58,215 nucleotides of DNA from an uncultured Eubacteriales bacterium (GTDB lineage: Bacteria > Bacillota > Clostridia > Oscillospirales > Ruminococcaceae), in the NCBI GenBank assembly GCA_900314975.1, contig OMXI01000009.1, positions 1 to 58,215 of the forward strand, written 5' to 3'. The translations under genes and the position numbers were made by a program. A model generated the notes under the pieces. The model was not told the DNA's origin. It was given only the letters and a program-made list of their open reading frames with translations, and searched no databases. Below, in pieces: positions 19,191 to 27,409 of this stretch. Every line of letters begins with the position of its first letter. Position 1 is the stretch's first letter.

Positions 19191-21806
19191 TTACAGATAA
19201 GTAGTAAGCTCTTTGATAAAGCTCCTAAGCTCATCATCAGACAGCTCATCAATATTGGTTTTTCTCAATCTGTCGATAACAATTGTATCGTTTATTTTTT
19301 CAAAAGACACCTGCTCGGCATCTGCCTTCTGCACAGCAAGCTTTGCCTTTTTATTTTCTTCTTCAAGCTCCGCAAGGAGCGATTTTGCACGGTTTATTAT
19401 TTTATCTGGTATACCTGCAAGCTTTGCTACCTCTATGCCGTAGCTTTCATCAACTCCGCCCGGAACTATTTTACGCAAAAACCTTATTGTATCGCCTTGT
19501 CGTTTGCATGCAACAGAGAAATTTCTCACTCCCACAAGCTCGTTTTCAAGGCTGATAAGCTCATGATAATGGGTAGCAAACAAGGTTTTACAGCCAAGTG
19601 AACGTGATGTAGAGATATACTCCGATACAGCCTTTGCGATAGAAATACCGTCAAAGGTAGATGTACCGCGTCCGACCTCGTCAAGAATAACCAGGCTGTT
19701 TTTGGTTGCGTGCTTAACGATATCGGCGACCTCCGCCATTTCGACCATAAAGGTCGACTGCCCTGCCGTAAGGTCATCAGATGCGCCAATTCTGGTGAAT
19801 ATCTGATCAACTACAGAGATTTTTGCATAGTCAGCAGGCACAAAGCTTCCTATCTGCGCCATAAGGGTTATAAGCGCTACCTGGCGCATATAGGTCGATT
19901 TACCCGACATATTCGGACCTGTGATAACAGCCATACGGTTGCTTGTTAGGTCAAGATATGTATTATTCGGCACAAACACCTCGTCCTTTTGCATAAGCTC
20001 AACAACAGGGTGCCTGCCGTTTTTGATGTCAATTACACCGTCGATTGCGATCTCGGGCTTTGTATAGTTGTTGTTTATCGCAACACTTGCGAAAGAACAA
20101 AGCACGTCTATCTCGGCAACTGCCGATGCAGTTTCCTGAACAAGACGAAGCTGTGTAGCAACAAAGTCCCTTATCTCGTTGAAAATCTCCTGTTCAAGCG
20201 TGATTATCTTATCGCTTGCACCAAGTATCGTATTCTCGGCGACTTTGAGTTCCTCGGTAATAAAGCGTTCGCAGTTGGCAAGCGTCTGCTTTCTGATATA
20301 AGTCTGCGGTACAAGGTCATAGAATGACTTTGTTACCTCGATATAGTATCCGAAAACTCGGTTATATCCTATTTTGAGGTTCTTGATGCCCGTTTTTTCC
20401 TTTTCTCTCTCGCAGATATCGTCTATGATATCCTTGCCGCCTGAGCGAATATTGCGCAGACCGTCCAGCTGTTCGTTAAAGCCGTCCTTGATGACACCGC
20501 CGTCCTTGACATTTATAGGCGGTTCATCAACGACAGCATTTTCTATAAGATTTGAAATTGCTTCAAGTGTTGATATCCTGCTGTTGCAGTCGCTTATCAG
20601 CTTTGCATCAAACTCTTTGAGCATATCCTTTAGAATTGGGAGTTTCAGTGCGGTCAGAGACAAGGATTTAAGATCTCTCGGTGAAGCGGTCTTGTACATT
20701 ACCCTTGTCATAAGCCTTTCAAGATCATAAACACCGTTGAGGACTTCTTTTATCTCTCCGAGCATCACAGGGTTTTCAACAAACTGCTCGACCGCATTGA
20801 GCCTGTTAAGTATCTTTGCAGGGTTAATAAGAGGCTGTTCAAGCCAGGCTTTAAGCATACGCTTGCCCATTGAGGTTTTTGTTGAGTCGATTACCCACAG
20901 CAGTGAACCTTTTTTCTCTTTATTGCGAAGAGTTTCGGTAAGCTCAAGGTTGCGCCTTGCTGTAAAGCCGATAGTCATTACAGGGTCAACATCGTGCCTG
21001 GTTATCTTTGAAAATCTTCCGACAAGTGCCTTCTGGGTTTCGTGAATATAGGCAAACAGTCCGCAGACTGCCTTTGCACTGACTTTTTCGGGGTCGATAC
21101 CTATTTCGGAAAGGCTGTTTACGCTGAACTGTTTTAACACGTCCTCGGTGTGATACTTGACCGAGAATTCCATTTCTTCAAGCAGCTGTACAGAGGCTTT
21201 GAGCTTTTCGCGTATAAACTTTGAAAGCTCTTTGTTTGAGAGAAAAGCATCATTGATAAGGATCTCCGACGGTTCAAACCTGGACAGCTCGTTTATCGCT
21301 TCATTGGTCATCTGCTTTCCCGAGAACTCAAACAAATGCACCTCGCCTGTGGAGATGTCGGCAAAGCACAAGGCATTCTGCTTATCCTGCGAATAGAACG
21401 AGCAGATGTAGTTATTTGATGTTTCATCAAGCATACTGCTCTCGATAAGTGTACCCGGGGTAACAACCCTTATTACCTCGCGAGGAACGATACCTTTGCA
21501 CTGCGCAGGGTCCATTGTCTGCTCGCAAATTGCAACCATAAAGCCTTTATCGATCAGCTTTTTGATATAAAGGTCGCAGGCATGGTGAGGAACGCCGCAC
21601 ATTGGCGCGCGCTCTTTAAGCCCACAGTCTCTGCCGGTAAGAGTGAGTTCAAGCTCCCTCGACGCAGTTATAGCGTCATCAAAAAACATTTCGTAAAAGT
21701 CTCCGAGCCTGTAAAACAGGATATGGTTCTTATACTTCTTCTTGACCTCAAAATACTGCTGCATCATAGGCGAAAGCTTTGATACATCAACATCTTTAAA
21801 CAGCAA
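19191..21806 (-). CDS. mutS: DNA mismatch repair protein MutS
   Basis: MutS, 871 aa, recognises base mismatches and small loops. The N-terminal mismatch-binding domain has the Phe-X-Glu signature as LGDFYEMFFDDA (F37-Y-E). The ABC-type ATPase has Walker A GPNMSGKSTYMRQ, the signature region ASDDLTAGQSTFMVEM and Walker B LVILDEVGRGTSTFDG. Length is usual. The start is a TTG with GGAG 9 nt upstream. It belongs to the miaB-ylbF-mutS-mutL-miaA-hfq transcript, so mismatch repair and A37 tRNA modification are co-expressed. Confidence 0.97.
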   Translation of the reverse strand: MLFKDVDVSKLSPMMQQYFEVKKKYKNHILFYRLGDFYEMFFDDAITASRELELTLTGRDCGLKERAPMCGVPHHACDLYIKKLIDKGFMVAICEQTMDPAQCKGIVPREVIRVVTPGTLIESSMLDETSNNYICSFYSQDKQNALCFADISTGEVHLFEFSGKQMTNEAINELSRFEPSEILINDAFLSNKELSKFIREKLKASVQLLEEMEFSVKYHTEDVLKQFSVNSLSEIGIDPEKVSAKAVCGLFAYIHETQKALVGRFSKITRHDVDPVMTIGFTARRNLELTETLRNKEKKGSLLWVIDSTKTSMGKRMLKAWLEQPLINPAKILNRLNAVEQFVENPVMLGEIKEVLNGVYDLERLMTRVMYKTASPRDLKSLSLTALKLPILKDMLKEFDAKLISDCNSRISTLEAISNLIENAVVDEPPINVKDGGVIKDGFNEQLDGLRNIRSGGKDIIDDICEREKEKTGIKNLKIGYNRVFGYYIEVTKSFYDLVPQTYIRKQTLANCERFITEELKVAENTILGASDKIITLEQEIFNEIRDFVATQLRLVQETASAVAEIDVLCSFASVAINNNYTKPEIAIDGVIDIKNGRHPVVELMQKDEVFVPNNTYLDLTSNRMAVITGPNMSGKSTYMRQVALITLMAQIGSFVPADYAKISVVDQIFTRIGASDDLTAGQSTFMVEMAEVADIVKHATKNSLVILDEVGRGTSTFDGISIAKAVSEYISTSRSLGCKTLFATHYHELISLENELVGVRNFSVACKRQGDTIRFLRKIVPGGVDESYGIEVAKLAGIPDKIINRAKSLLAELEEENKKAKLAVQKADAEQVSFEKINDTIVIDRLRKTNIDELSDDELRSFIKELTTYL

Positions 21807-21846
21807 CTTGTCTCACTCCGTTTCAGTCAGTTATAGTTTTTTGTTA

Positions 21847-22257
21847 TCAGTGGCATCCGCCGCAGGTGCTGCAGCTTCCGCCGCAGGAATGAGGCGGCTG
21901 CTCGGGGCAGGTAGCGGGGTCTTCTCCGTTTGCTGCCATTGAAACGATGAAATTGATGGAATCAAGCAGCTTGTCAAGGTCTGCTTTAGCCTCGTTGAAC
22001 TCAACCATCTTTGGCATTGCCATTATTTCATCATACATCTCTCTGATTTCTTTATCAAGCTCGGTGAGCTTATCAGCATTCTTGTCAGGCTCTTTCATTT
22101 CCTTGCTCAGCTCTGCTCTTTTAAGGTTGAAGTCACCGATAGCCTTCTGGATCTCGGAATCAGTATCGTTTACCTCACAAGCCTTCATAAACCTCGTGTA
22201 TCTTTCGTCCTGCTGGAGAGCCTTTGCAAGTTCTCTTGTCTGTTCGATAATAGTCAT
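21847..22257 (-). CDS. YlbF/YmcA-family protein with a cysteine-rich tail
   Basis: Protein of 136 aa. The first 105 residues are the helical YlbF/YmcA (DUF964) domain: TRELAKALQQDERYTRFMKA, then a charged coiled-coil region, then MVEFNEAKADLDKLLDSIN. The last 20 residues hold five cysteines (C117, C125, C129, C132, C135) and a final histidine. In Bacillus the YlbF-YmcA-YaaT complex carries iron-sulfur clusters and directs RNase Y processing and development, so the tail may bind metal or a cluster (inference). The ATG has AGGAG 8 nt upstream. It sits between miaB and mutS. Confidence 0.85.
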   Translation of the reverse strand: MTIIEQTRELAKALQQDERYTRFMKACEVNDTDSEIQKAIGDFNLKRAELSKEMKEPDKNADKLTELDKEIREMYDEIMAMPKMVEFNEAKADLDKLLDSINFIVSMAANGEDPATCPEQPPHSCGGSCSTCGGCH

Positions 22258-22278
22258 TTTAATACTCCTAACTAATTT

Positions 22279-23670
22279 TTATTTATCTTCAACAAGTTCG
22301 CCTGCCAAAGCCCAGTTCATAGCTTTGGTAATGCGCACCTGTACGAATTCACCGATGTATTTTTTGTCTCCTTCAAGCTCAACGATAACGCCTGCATCGT
22401 TTTTGCCCGTCAGATACCCCTCGCCTGTTCTTCCCTCGCCCTCGACAAGTACCTCGACAGTTTTGCCGATATAGCGTGAAAACCACTGCGACGTTATTTC
22501 TCTTTGCTCAAGCAGCAGCTCGCGCAGCCAAAGACCTTTTTGTTTATCGCTTATATTGTCCTCAAACTCTGCCGCCTTTGTGCCGCTTCTTCGAGAATAG
22601 ACAAACGAATAGATGTTGTCGTATTTTACCTGCTTGACAAGCTCCTTTGTTTCGCAAAACTCCTCGTAAGTCTCTCCGGGGAACCCGACTATAAGGTCGG
22701 TGGAAAAAGAAAACTCGGGGCATTTCTCTCTTGCGTAGTTTATTATGTCCAGATACTGCACTTTAGTATAATGCCTGTTCATTGCTTTGAGTATTCTGTC
22801 GCAGCCCGATTGCACAGGCAGATGCAGGCACTTACAGATTTTTTCGCTTTCAAGTATCGTATCGATAAGCTCTCTGCTTGCATCTTTAGGGTGGCTGGAC
22901 ATAAATCGTATCCGAAACTTGCCTTGTATTTTGTCGATCTCTCTCAAAAGCTCGGCAAACCCGTAGCTGTACGAATTGACATTCTGTCCAAGCAGAGTTA
23001 TCTCTTTATAGCCTTCGCTGATAAGCTGTCTGACCTCTTCAACGACTGCCTGCGGCTTTCTGCTTCTTTCACGTCCTCTTACATACGGAACGATACAGTA
23101 TGTACAGAAGTTGTTGCAGCCATACATTATAGGAACAAATGCGCGCAGCTTATCATCTCTTATCTGCTTGAAATCTTCACTTATCTCAAAGGAGCTCTCG
23201 GAGATATTGAGCACTCTCTTTTTATTTGCGATGACATCCCAGAGCATCTGATAAAACTCGTTATACGCAAATGTGCCAAAGACTAAATCTACCTGTCTGT
23301 AGGTGGATTTTATTTTATCGGCAATATGCTTTTGCTGTGCCATACAGCCGCACACACCGATTATAGTTTCGGGATTTTGCTCTTTAAAATGCTTCAAATC
23401 GCCCAGCGTTCCGAACACTTTATCTTCAGCATTTTCTCTGACGGCGCAGGTATTGAATATTATAAGCTGAGCTTGCGTCTGTTCATTGGTGAAGCCAAAG
23501 CCAATATCTGCAAGCTGACCTTTCAGCTTTTCACCGTCACTGACATTCTGCTGGCAGCCGAATGAATGTACATAAGCAAGCGGTGCTTGTCCATTTTGTG
23601 AAAAATATTGAGCGCAAAAGCCAATAAGCTTTGCTTTTGAATATTCCTTTTCCTGTAAGCTGTCAGGCAT
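22279..23670 (-). CDS. miaB: tRNA-2-methylthio-N6-dimethylallyladenosine synthase (radical SAM)
   Basis: MiaB, 463 aa, adds a methylthio group to i6A37 in tRNA. The N-terminal MTTase domain has the three cluster cysteines (HSFGCQQN, FNTCAVRE, GVCGCMAQ). The radical SAM motif is YGCNNFCTYCIVPYVRG, and a C-terminal TRAM domain begins near IGKTVEVLVEG. The ATG at 23670 is chosen because GAGAGGA lies 6 nt upstream; the ATG two codons earlier abuts it. It is the first gene of the operon and has a perfect consensus promoter at 23719-23747. Confidence 0.97.
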   Translation of the reverse strand: MPDSLQEKEYSKAKLIGFCAQYFSQNGQAPLAYVHSFGCQQNVSDGEKLKGQLADIGFGFTNEQTQAQLIIFNTCAVRENAEDKVFGTLGDLKHFKEQNPETIIGVCGCMAQQKHIADKIKSTYRQVDLVFGTFAYNEFYQMLWDVIANKKRVLNISESSFEISEDFKQIRDDKLRAFVPIMYGCNNFCTYCIVPYVRGRERSRKPQAVVEEVRQLISEGYKEITLLGQNVNSYSYGFAELLREIDKIQGKFRIRFMSSHPKDASRELIDTILESEKICKCLHLPVQSGCDRILKAMNRHYTKVQYLDIINYAREKCPEFSFSTDLIVGFPGETYEEFCETKELVKQVKYDNIYSFVYSRRSGTKAAEFEDNISDKQKGLWLRELLLEQREITSQWFSRYIGKTVEVLVEGEGRTGEGYLTGKNDAGVIVELEGDKKYIGEFVQVRITKAMNWALAGELVEDK

Positions 23671-23718
23671 TTGCATTCCTCTCTTCAGGTATATTTTCAG
23701 ACATAATCATACCATTTT

Positions 23719-23747
23719 ATTATATATCTTTTCGCACGTTTTGTCAA
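23719..23747 (-). promoter_or_regulatory. Consensus sigma-A promoter of the miaB-divIVA operon
   Basis: Minus strand TTGACA (23742-23747), 17-bp spacer, TATAAT (23719-23724): a perfect match in both boxes. The start of transcription would be near 23712, about 40 nt before miaB. Confidence 0.9.
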
Positions 23748-23760
23748 CCACAAAAAGCAC

Positions 23761-23795
23761 TAAAAAAGCGCCGCAGCAACAACTGCAGCGCTTTT
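23761..23795 (-). terminator. Terminator of the cysteine-rich protein gene
   Basis: Stem AAAGCGC-GCAG / CTGC-GCGCTTT, arms at about 23785-23795 and 23764-23775 with a TTGTTG loop and one mismatch, followed by TTTTTTA on the minus strand. It ends 12 bp past the stop and 14 bp before the miaB -35 box. Confidence 0.8.
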
Positions 23796-23806
23796 GCGCA
23801 CTTATT

Positions 23807-24601
23807 TTATTCAGCAGATTCTGTATTATCGGAATCCTCTGTTTCAAGTCCTCTTGGGAAGAATTCATCTGTCGGGAAAGATATCCTTTCAAATACCTCG
23901 CACGGAGAATCCGTATTGCTCGAACACTCCTTGAGAGGAATGCAGTAGTCATACATAGGAACAAGCACAGGTACAGGTCTTTCAAGCTTGATCACCGAGA
24001 ACTGCCCCAGTGTCACTCTTACCTGGCGGTTTGCCGGGTCAAACGGCGGTTCTTCCTGGCAGCCCTGCGCATCATTGCAGTCAAACCCGCAAGGCGGTAC
24101 AGGCTGACACGGCGTGCAGATAAACTTTGTTCCGAGCACGATAGGATCAACAACACTGACTGATGCGATAGGCAAAGTCGAGCAGCAGCTGCAGCCATTT
24201 ATAGCAGGTGCGTTTGTTTCATCCGAACGGAATGTTTTTGTATTGCCCTCGCTGCCGAACAGTATGACTTTCTTATTGAATCTTGCAGAGCCGATGGCAT
24301 CTGTTACTGCTCCGCCCTCGTCACAGGGGGTAATCTCCATTTCAAGCCTGAATGTGTAAGTTATGTCCACCGAGTAAAAACCCTTGTTGAAAGGCACGGC
24401 ATCAACAGTAAACGCTGCATCGATGACCTCTGCACTGGGTATTTTCACATGGCTGGCGCTGTTGAGCAGTGTCTGCGTCTGCGCATCAACATTTACAAGA
24501 AGATCTTCCAGACAGTCCTGTGATGAACAAGAATCAAACACGCGCATAGCCTCTACGCACACAGCATCATTGAACGAGTTGTTTTTTGCTAAATCACTCA
24601 T
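23807..24601 (-). CDS. Conserved cysteine-rich clostridial protein, function unknown
   Basis: Protein of 264 aa with no signal peptide or membrane segment. It begins with a block VCVEAMRVFDSCSSQDCLEDL, followed by predicted beta-rich stretches (FTVDAVPFNKGFYSVDITYT, FNKKVILFGSEGNTKTF). Cysteines come in clusters: GCSCC near residue 137, then CTPC, PPCGFDC and QGC at about 163-182, then single cysteines and an acidic tail. I recall similar proteins annotated only as hypothetical in spore-forming Clostridia; a spore-coat or exosporium role is a guess from cysteine content. The ATG has AGGAGG 8 nt upstream. It forms its own transcription unit. Confidence 0.7.
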   Translation of the reverse strand: MSDLAKNNSFNDAVCVEAMRVFDSCSSQDCLEDLLVNVDAQTQTLLNSASHVKIPSAEVIDAAFTVDAVPFNKGFYSVDITYTFRLEMEITPCDEGGAVTDAIGSARFNKKVILFGSEGNTKTFRSDETNAPAINGCSCCSTLPIASVSVVDPIVLGTKFICTPCQPVPPCGFDCNDAQGCQEEPPFDPANRQVRVTLGQFSVIKLERPVPVLVPMYDYCIPLKECSSNTDSPCEVFERISFPTDEFFPRGLETEDSDNTESAE

Positions 24602-24697
24602 AGTTAAGCCTCCTGACTGAATATATGTTTAGAAGCATTTTTTTACTTCCCTACATCTTATTCATTTGGCTGTATCCGTGTGCATATTTTTGCTCAA

Positions 24698-24731
24698 AAA
24701 AAATAAGAGCGGCTTGTTTTTCCGCTCTTAT
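24698..24731 (-). terminator. Terminator of the histidine operon
   Basis: A 10-bp perfect stem ATAAGAGCGG (24703-24712) / CCGCTCTTAT (24722-24731) with a 9-nt loop, followed by eight T on the minus strand. It starts 8 bp past the hisE stop. The remaining intergenic bases 24602-24697 form the AT-rich upstream region of the cysteine-rich gene; I found no convincing promoter there. Confidence 0.9.
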
Positions 24732-24738
24732 CGGGTAA

Positions 24739-25077
24739 TTACGTATTCTTATCGGTCGTATGAAACTTTTTAAGATTGCCTATTTTTTCGTTTCTTTCTT
24801 CAAGGACCTTTTCTATCTCTGTCCAGTCAAGACCCTGATTTGCACAAAGAACCATAATATGATACAAAAGGTCATTTATTTCATTCTTCAGTTCCTCGTT
24901 ATCACCGTTTTTGGCAGCGATAATGGTTTCTGCGGCTTCCTCGCCGACCTTCTTGCAGATCTTATCCACACCCTGCTGATAAAGATAGCAGGTATACGAT
25001 TTTTCGGGTGCATTACCGTTATCGTTGTCTATTTTTCTTTGCTTGAGCACCTCAAATATCTCCTGATAAACATTCAT
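24739..25077 (-). CDS. hisE: Phosphoribosyl-ATP pyrophosphatase
   Basis: HisE, 112 aa, hydrolyses phosphoribosyl-ATP to phosphoribosyl-AMP, step 2 of histidine synthesis. The MazG-like all-alpha fold is recognisable by SYTCYLYQQGVDKICKKVGE, the metal-binding EEAAETIIAAKN and NEINDLLYHIMVL. GAGG lies about 8 nt before the ATG. It starts one base after the hisI stop and is the last gene of the operon. In many bacteria hisI and hisE are fused; here they are separate. Confidence 0.96.
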   Translation of the reverse strand: MNVYQEIFEVLKQRKIDNDNGNAPEKSYTCYLYQQGVDKICKKVGEEAAETIIAAKNGDNEELKNEINDLLYHIMVLCANQGLDWTEIEKVLEERNEKIGNLKKFHTTDKNT

Positions 25078-25078
25078 T

Positions 25079-25432
25079 TTACTTTTCCTCCTCGTTATAC
25101 ATCTCGTTGAAAAAGCAGCTGTAAGAGCCTGTATGGCAGGCTGCCCCTGTCTGCTTGATGTTTACAAGCAATGTATCGTCATCGCAGTCAGAATAGATGC
25201 TGACAACCTTTTGAAGATGACCGCTTGTAGCTCCTTTATTCCAAAGCTCCTGTCTTGAACGGCTCCAGAACCATGTATATCCAGTTTCAAGAGTCTTTTT
25301 CAAGCTTTCCTTATTCATATAAGCTAGCATAAGCACCGTCTTTGTATCAGCCTCAAAGCAAATTGCAGGGATAAGCTCGCTCTTTTTGAAGTACTTATCA
25401 AGCTCGTTGATGTCGATTTTGATTTTGCCCAT
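25079..25432 (-). CDS. hisI: Phosphoribosyl-AMP cyclohydrolase
   Basis: HisI, 117 aa, opens the adenine ring of phosphoribosyl-AMP, step 3 of histidine synthesis. Family motifs are [31 protein letters not shown], the metal-binding DCDDDTLL and the zinc-type [20 protein letters not shown] lies upstream of its ATG. It follows a GNAT acetyltransferase gene and precedes hisE by one base. Confidence 0.96.
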   Translation of the reverse strand: MGKIKIDINELDKYFKKSELIPAICFEADTKTVLMLAYMNKESLKKTLETGYTWFWSRSRQELWNKGATSGHLQKVVSIYSDCDDDTLLVNIKQTGAACHTGSYSCFFNEMYNEEEK

Positions 25433-25442
25433 AATTACTCCT

Positions 25443-25844
25443 TTACGTCCAAAGACTTGTTATGCACATCGGCAGTGACTTGTCCTCTATCTTGAACCCA
25501 CACTGCTCGTAAAAATGTGTTTCATTCTTATATGCTACAAGTACGATTCGCAAATAGTCCTTATACTTTTGTTTTGTCATATCCACAAGCGTTCTTCCAA
25601 TAGTTTGCCCGTGATATTCGGGGTCTACAAGAAGATAATGAACATATGCGGTCATAATGCCGTCATCGAGCGTGCATATCATACCCACCAGCTTATCGCC
25701 GTCCCACGCTGAATAGACTGTTTCAAAGTTCTTCATCGCAGTAACGAGCTTATCAGGGAAATGTCCCGACGACCACTCTACTGACAAAAACAGCCTTTCA
25801 AGCTGCTGACTTGTAAAATCGTGTATATCCTTATATTCTATCAT
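25443..25844 (-). CDS. GNAT-family N-acetyltransferase
   Basis: Protein of 133 aa with the GNAT fold. Strand 4 is [21 protein letters not shown], where the acetyl-CoA loop (Q/R-x-x-G-x-G/A) reads GQTIGR; the last strands hold FYEQCGFK. The substrate cannot be told; the family includes small-molecule and protein acetyltransferases. It sits between cdd and hisI in the histidine operon, spaced 4-10 bp from both, so it is co-transcribed. GGTGA precedes the ATG. Confidence 0.85.
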   Translation of the reverse strand: MIEYKDIHDFTSQQLERLFLSVEWSSGHFPDKLVTAMKNFETVYSAWDGDKLVGMICTLDDGIMTAYVHYLLVDPEYHGQTIGRTLVDMTKQKYKDYLRIVLVAYKNETHFYEQCGFKIEDKSLPMCITSLWT

Positions 25845-25848
25845 AGTA

Positions 25849-26244
25849 TCACCCTATCCACCAATGCGGAGTAAGCTCGCCCATTGTGACTATCTCACAG
25901 GTCTTGTAATCGAGCATTATCTCTATATCCTTGTAACTATCGGGCATAAGCTGAACCATAAGCTCGCGGCAGGCACCGCAGGGTGCGCCCTTGCCCTCGT
26001 TTGGCGGTATGCAAAGCACCTTGTCTATTTCATACTCGCCGTTTGTTATCATATTGAATATTGCATTTCTCTCGGCACATATACCGAGAGTTGAACAGGT
26101 ATCGATACACACTCCCGTGTATATCTTTCCCGAATTGCTCAAAACAGCAGCACTCACGCCACCTGCAACAACATAATCCGATATTTTCTTTTCACCGATG
26201 ACCGACTTTGCAGCCTCGTACATCTTGTCCCATATCTTGTCCAT
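25849..26244 (-). CDS. Cytidine deaminase family protein
   Basis: Protein of about 131 aa of the cytidine/blasticidin-S deaminase group. The catalytic zinc site is complete: CAERNAIF supplies the first cysteine ligand and the general-acid glutamate, and PCGACREL supplies the two other cysteines. Substrate-loop residues occur in VAGGVSAAVLSNSGKIYTG. I chose the ATG at 26244, with GGTGA 5 nt upstream; the longer frame would start at a GTG inside the preceding gene. It could salvage cytidine or deaminate another small molecule. It is embedded in the histidine operon between the STAS-like gene and the GNAT gene. Confidence 0.85.
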   Translation of the reverse strand: MDKIWDKMYEAAKSVIGEKKISDYVVAGGVSAAVLSNSGKIYTGVCIDTCSTLGICAERNAIFNMITNGEYEIDKVLCIPPNEGKGAPCGACRELMVQLMPDSYKDIEIMLDYKTCEIVTMGELTPHWWIG

Positions 26245-26245
26245 G

Positions 26246-26620
26246 TCAGTCACCGACCTTTTCGGGACTATCGACTTTCTTCACCGCAAAATATTTCATA
26301 AACTCGGCAGTCCACATATCCATTTCATCGCCGATAGTGTCCTCGTTTACCTGTGTCATGATAAACCATACCGTTTTGCAGCCTGTCTTTGCAATTTCAG
26401 GCAGAAGGAACGAAAATCCCCACTCGACATCTTCTTTTTCGTCCTCAAAACCTTTGCGTGCATCAATGACAAAGTCGAAGTTATGCTCTCTTAATAGCTC
26501 AAGAGCAGCAGTTGCTGGCTTTCGGTAATTATCATATTTCGCTTCTTTTTTCCAAGTAAGCAGGACTTTATTTTTCTCTTTCCAAAGCTGAACATCGGCA
26601 TACTCTGATGTAAAATACAT
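26246..26620 (-). CDS. SpoIIAA/STAS-like small protein
   Basis: Protein of 124 aa, soluble, not firmly recognised. The order of segments (VLLTWKKEAKYDNYRKPA, then LELLREHNFDFVIDARKG, then DVEWGFSFLLPEIAKTGCK, then VWFIMTQ) resembles the STAS-like alpha/beta fold of small SpoIIAA-like proteins found singly in gut bacteria. I could not assign a binding partner, and no anti-sigma factor gene is near. AAGGGGAG lies upstream of the ATG. It lies 21 bp after hisF and one base before cdd, within the histidine operon. Confidence 0.6.
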   Translation of the reverse strand: MYFTSEYADVQLWKEKNKVLLTWKKEAKYDNYRKPATAALELLREHNFDFVIDARKGFEDEKEDVEWGFSFLLPEIAKTGCKTVWFIMTQVNEDTIGDEMDMWTAEFMKYFAVKKVDSPEKVGD

Positions 26621-26641
26621 ACTGTTCTCCCCTTTATATTT

Positions 26642-27397
26642 TTATCTTACAATTATTCCTTTACTGCGGCAGTCATCTTTGACCTGTCCGACAGTTAGCT
26701 CTTTGAAATGGAACAGGCTTGCAGCAAGTGCTGCAGAGCAATCCGTTTGTATAAATGCATCCGCAAAATCGCCGAGCTTTCCTGCACCGCCCGATGCGAT
26801 AACAGGTATCTTCACCGCATCGACAACAGCCTTAAGCATTGGTATATCAAAGCCGCCGCGGACACCGTCGGTGTCGATAGAATTGAGGCAAATCTCGCCT
26901 GCACCGAGCTGTTCGCACTTTTTCACCCAGTCGATAAGGTCTATGTGCATATCAATTCTTCCGCCATTGATATATACTGTCCATTTATTTGGACTTATCG
27001 CTTTAGCATCTACGCCGACACATATACATTGGCTGCCGAAGATATCAGCTCCGTCTTTTATCAGCTGCGGATTCTTGACCGCTTGTGAGTTTACGGATAT
27101 TTTGTCAGCGCCCGCTCGAAGTGTATCGCGGATATCGTCCGCTGTAGCGATACCGCCGCCGACTGTCAGCGGTACAAAGACCTTTTTTGCCGTTTCTCTG
27201 ACGACATCGAGAATAACTCCTCTGCCCTCGTGAGATGCGGTAATATCGTAAAAAACTATTTCGTCAGCACCTTGCAGATTGTATTCATACGCGCACTGCA
27301 CAGGGTCGCCGACCTCTTTTATACCCTCAAAATTTACTCCCTTGACAACTTTGCCGTCGCGCACATCAAGGCAGGGTATTATTCTTTTAGCAAGCAT
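26642..27397 (-). CDS. hisF: Imidazole glycerol phosphate synthase, cyclase subunit
   Basis: HisF, 251 aa, joins ammonia from HisH to PRFAR to form imidazole glycerol phosphate and AICAR. It is a half-barrel-repeat TIM barrel: [18 protein letters not shown] contains the first catalytic Asp (D11), [12 protein letters not shown] and [10 protein letters not shown] follow, and the second Asp lies in [12 protein letters not shown] (about D130). The pattern VVKGVNF and the barrel ending in ASLFHFKE distinguish it from HisA. GGAGG precedes the ATG. It follows hisH by 12 bp. Confidence 0.96.
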   Translation of the reverse strand: MLAKRIIPCLDVRDGKVVKGVNFEGIKEVGDPVQCAYEYNLQGADEIVFYDITASHEGRGVILDVVRETAKKVFVPLTVGGGIATADDIRDTLRAGADKISVNSQAVKNPQLIKDGADIFGSQCICVGVDAKAISPNKWTVYINGGRIDMHIDLIDWVKKCEQLGAGEICLNSIDTDGVRGGFDIPMLKAVVDAVKIPVIASGGAGKLGDFADAFIQTDCSAALAASLFHFKELTVGQVKDDCRSKGIIVR

Positions 27398-27409
27398 TTT
27401 TTGTGCCTC

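Noticed and set aside
22504-23286. Plus-strand open frame of 260 codons opposite miaB
   Set aside because: Antisense to an intact miaB, no recognisable domain.
26642-27397. HisF as a possible bifunctional HisA/HisF
   Set aside because: The protein has the HisF pattern throughout ([23 protein letters not shown]) and normal length; nothing shows added isomerase function.
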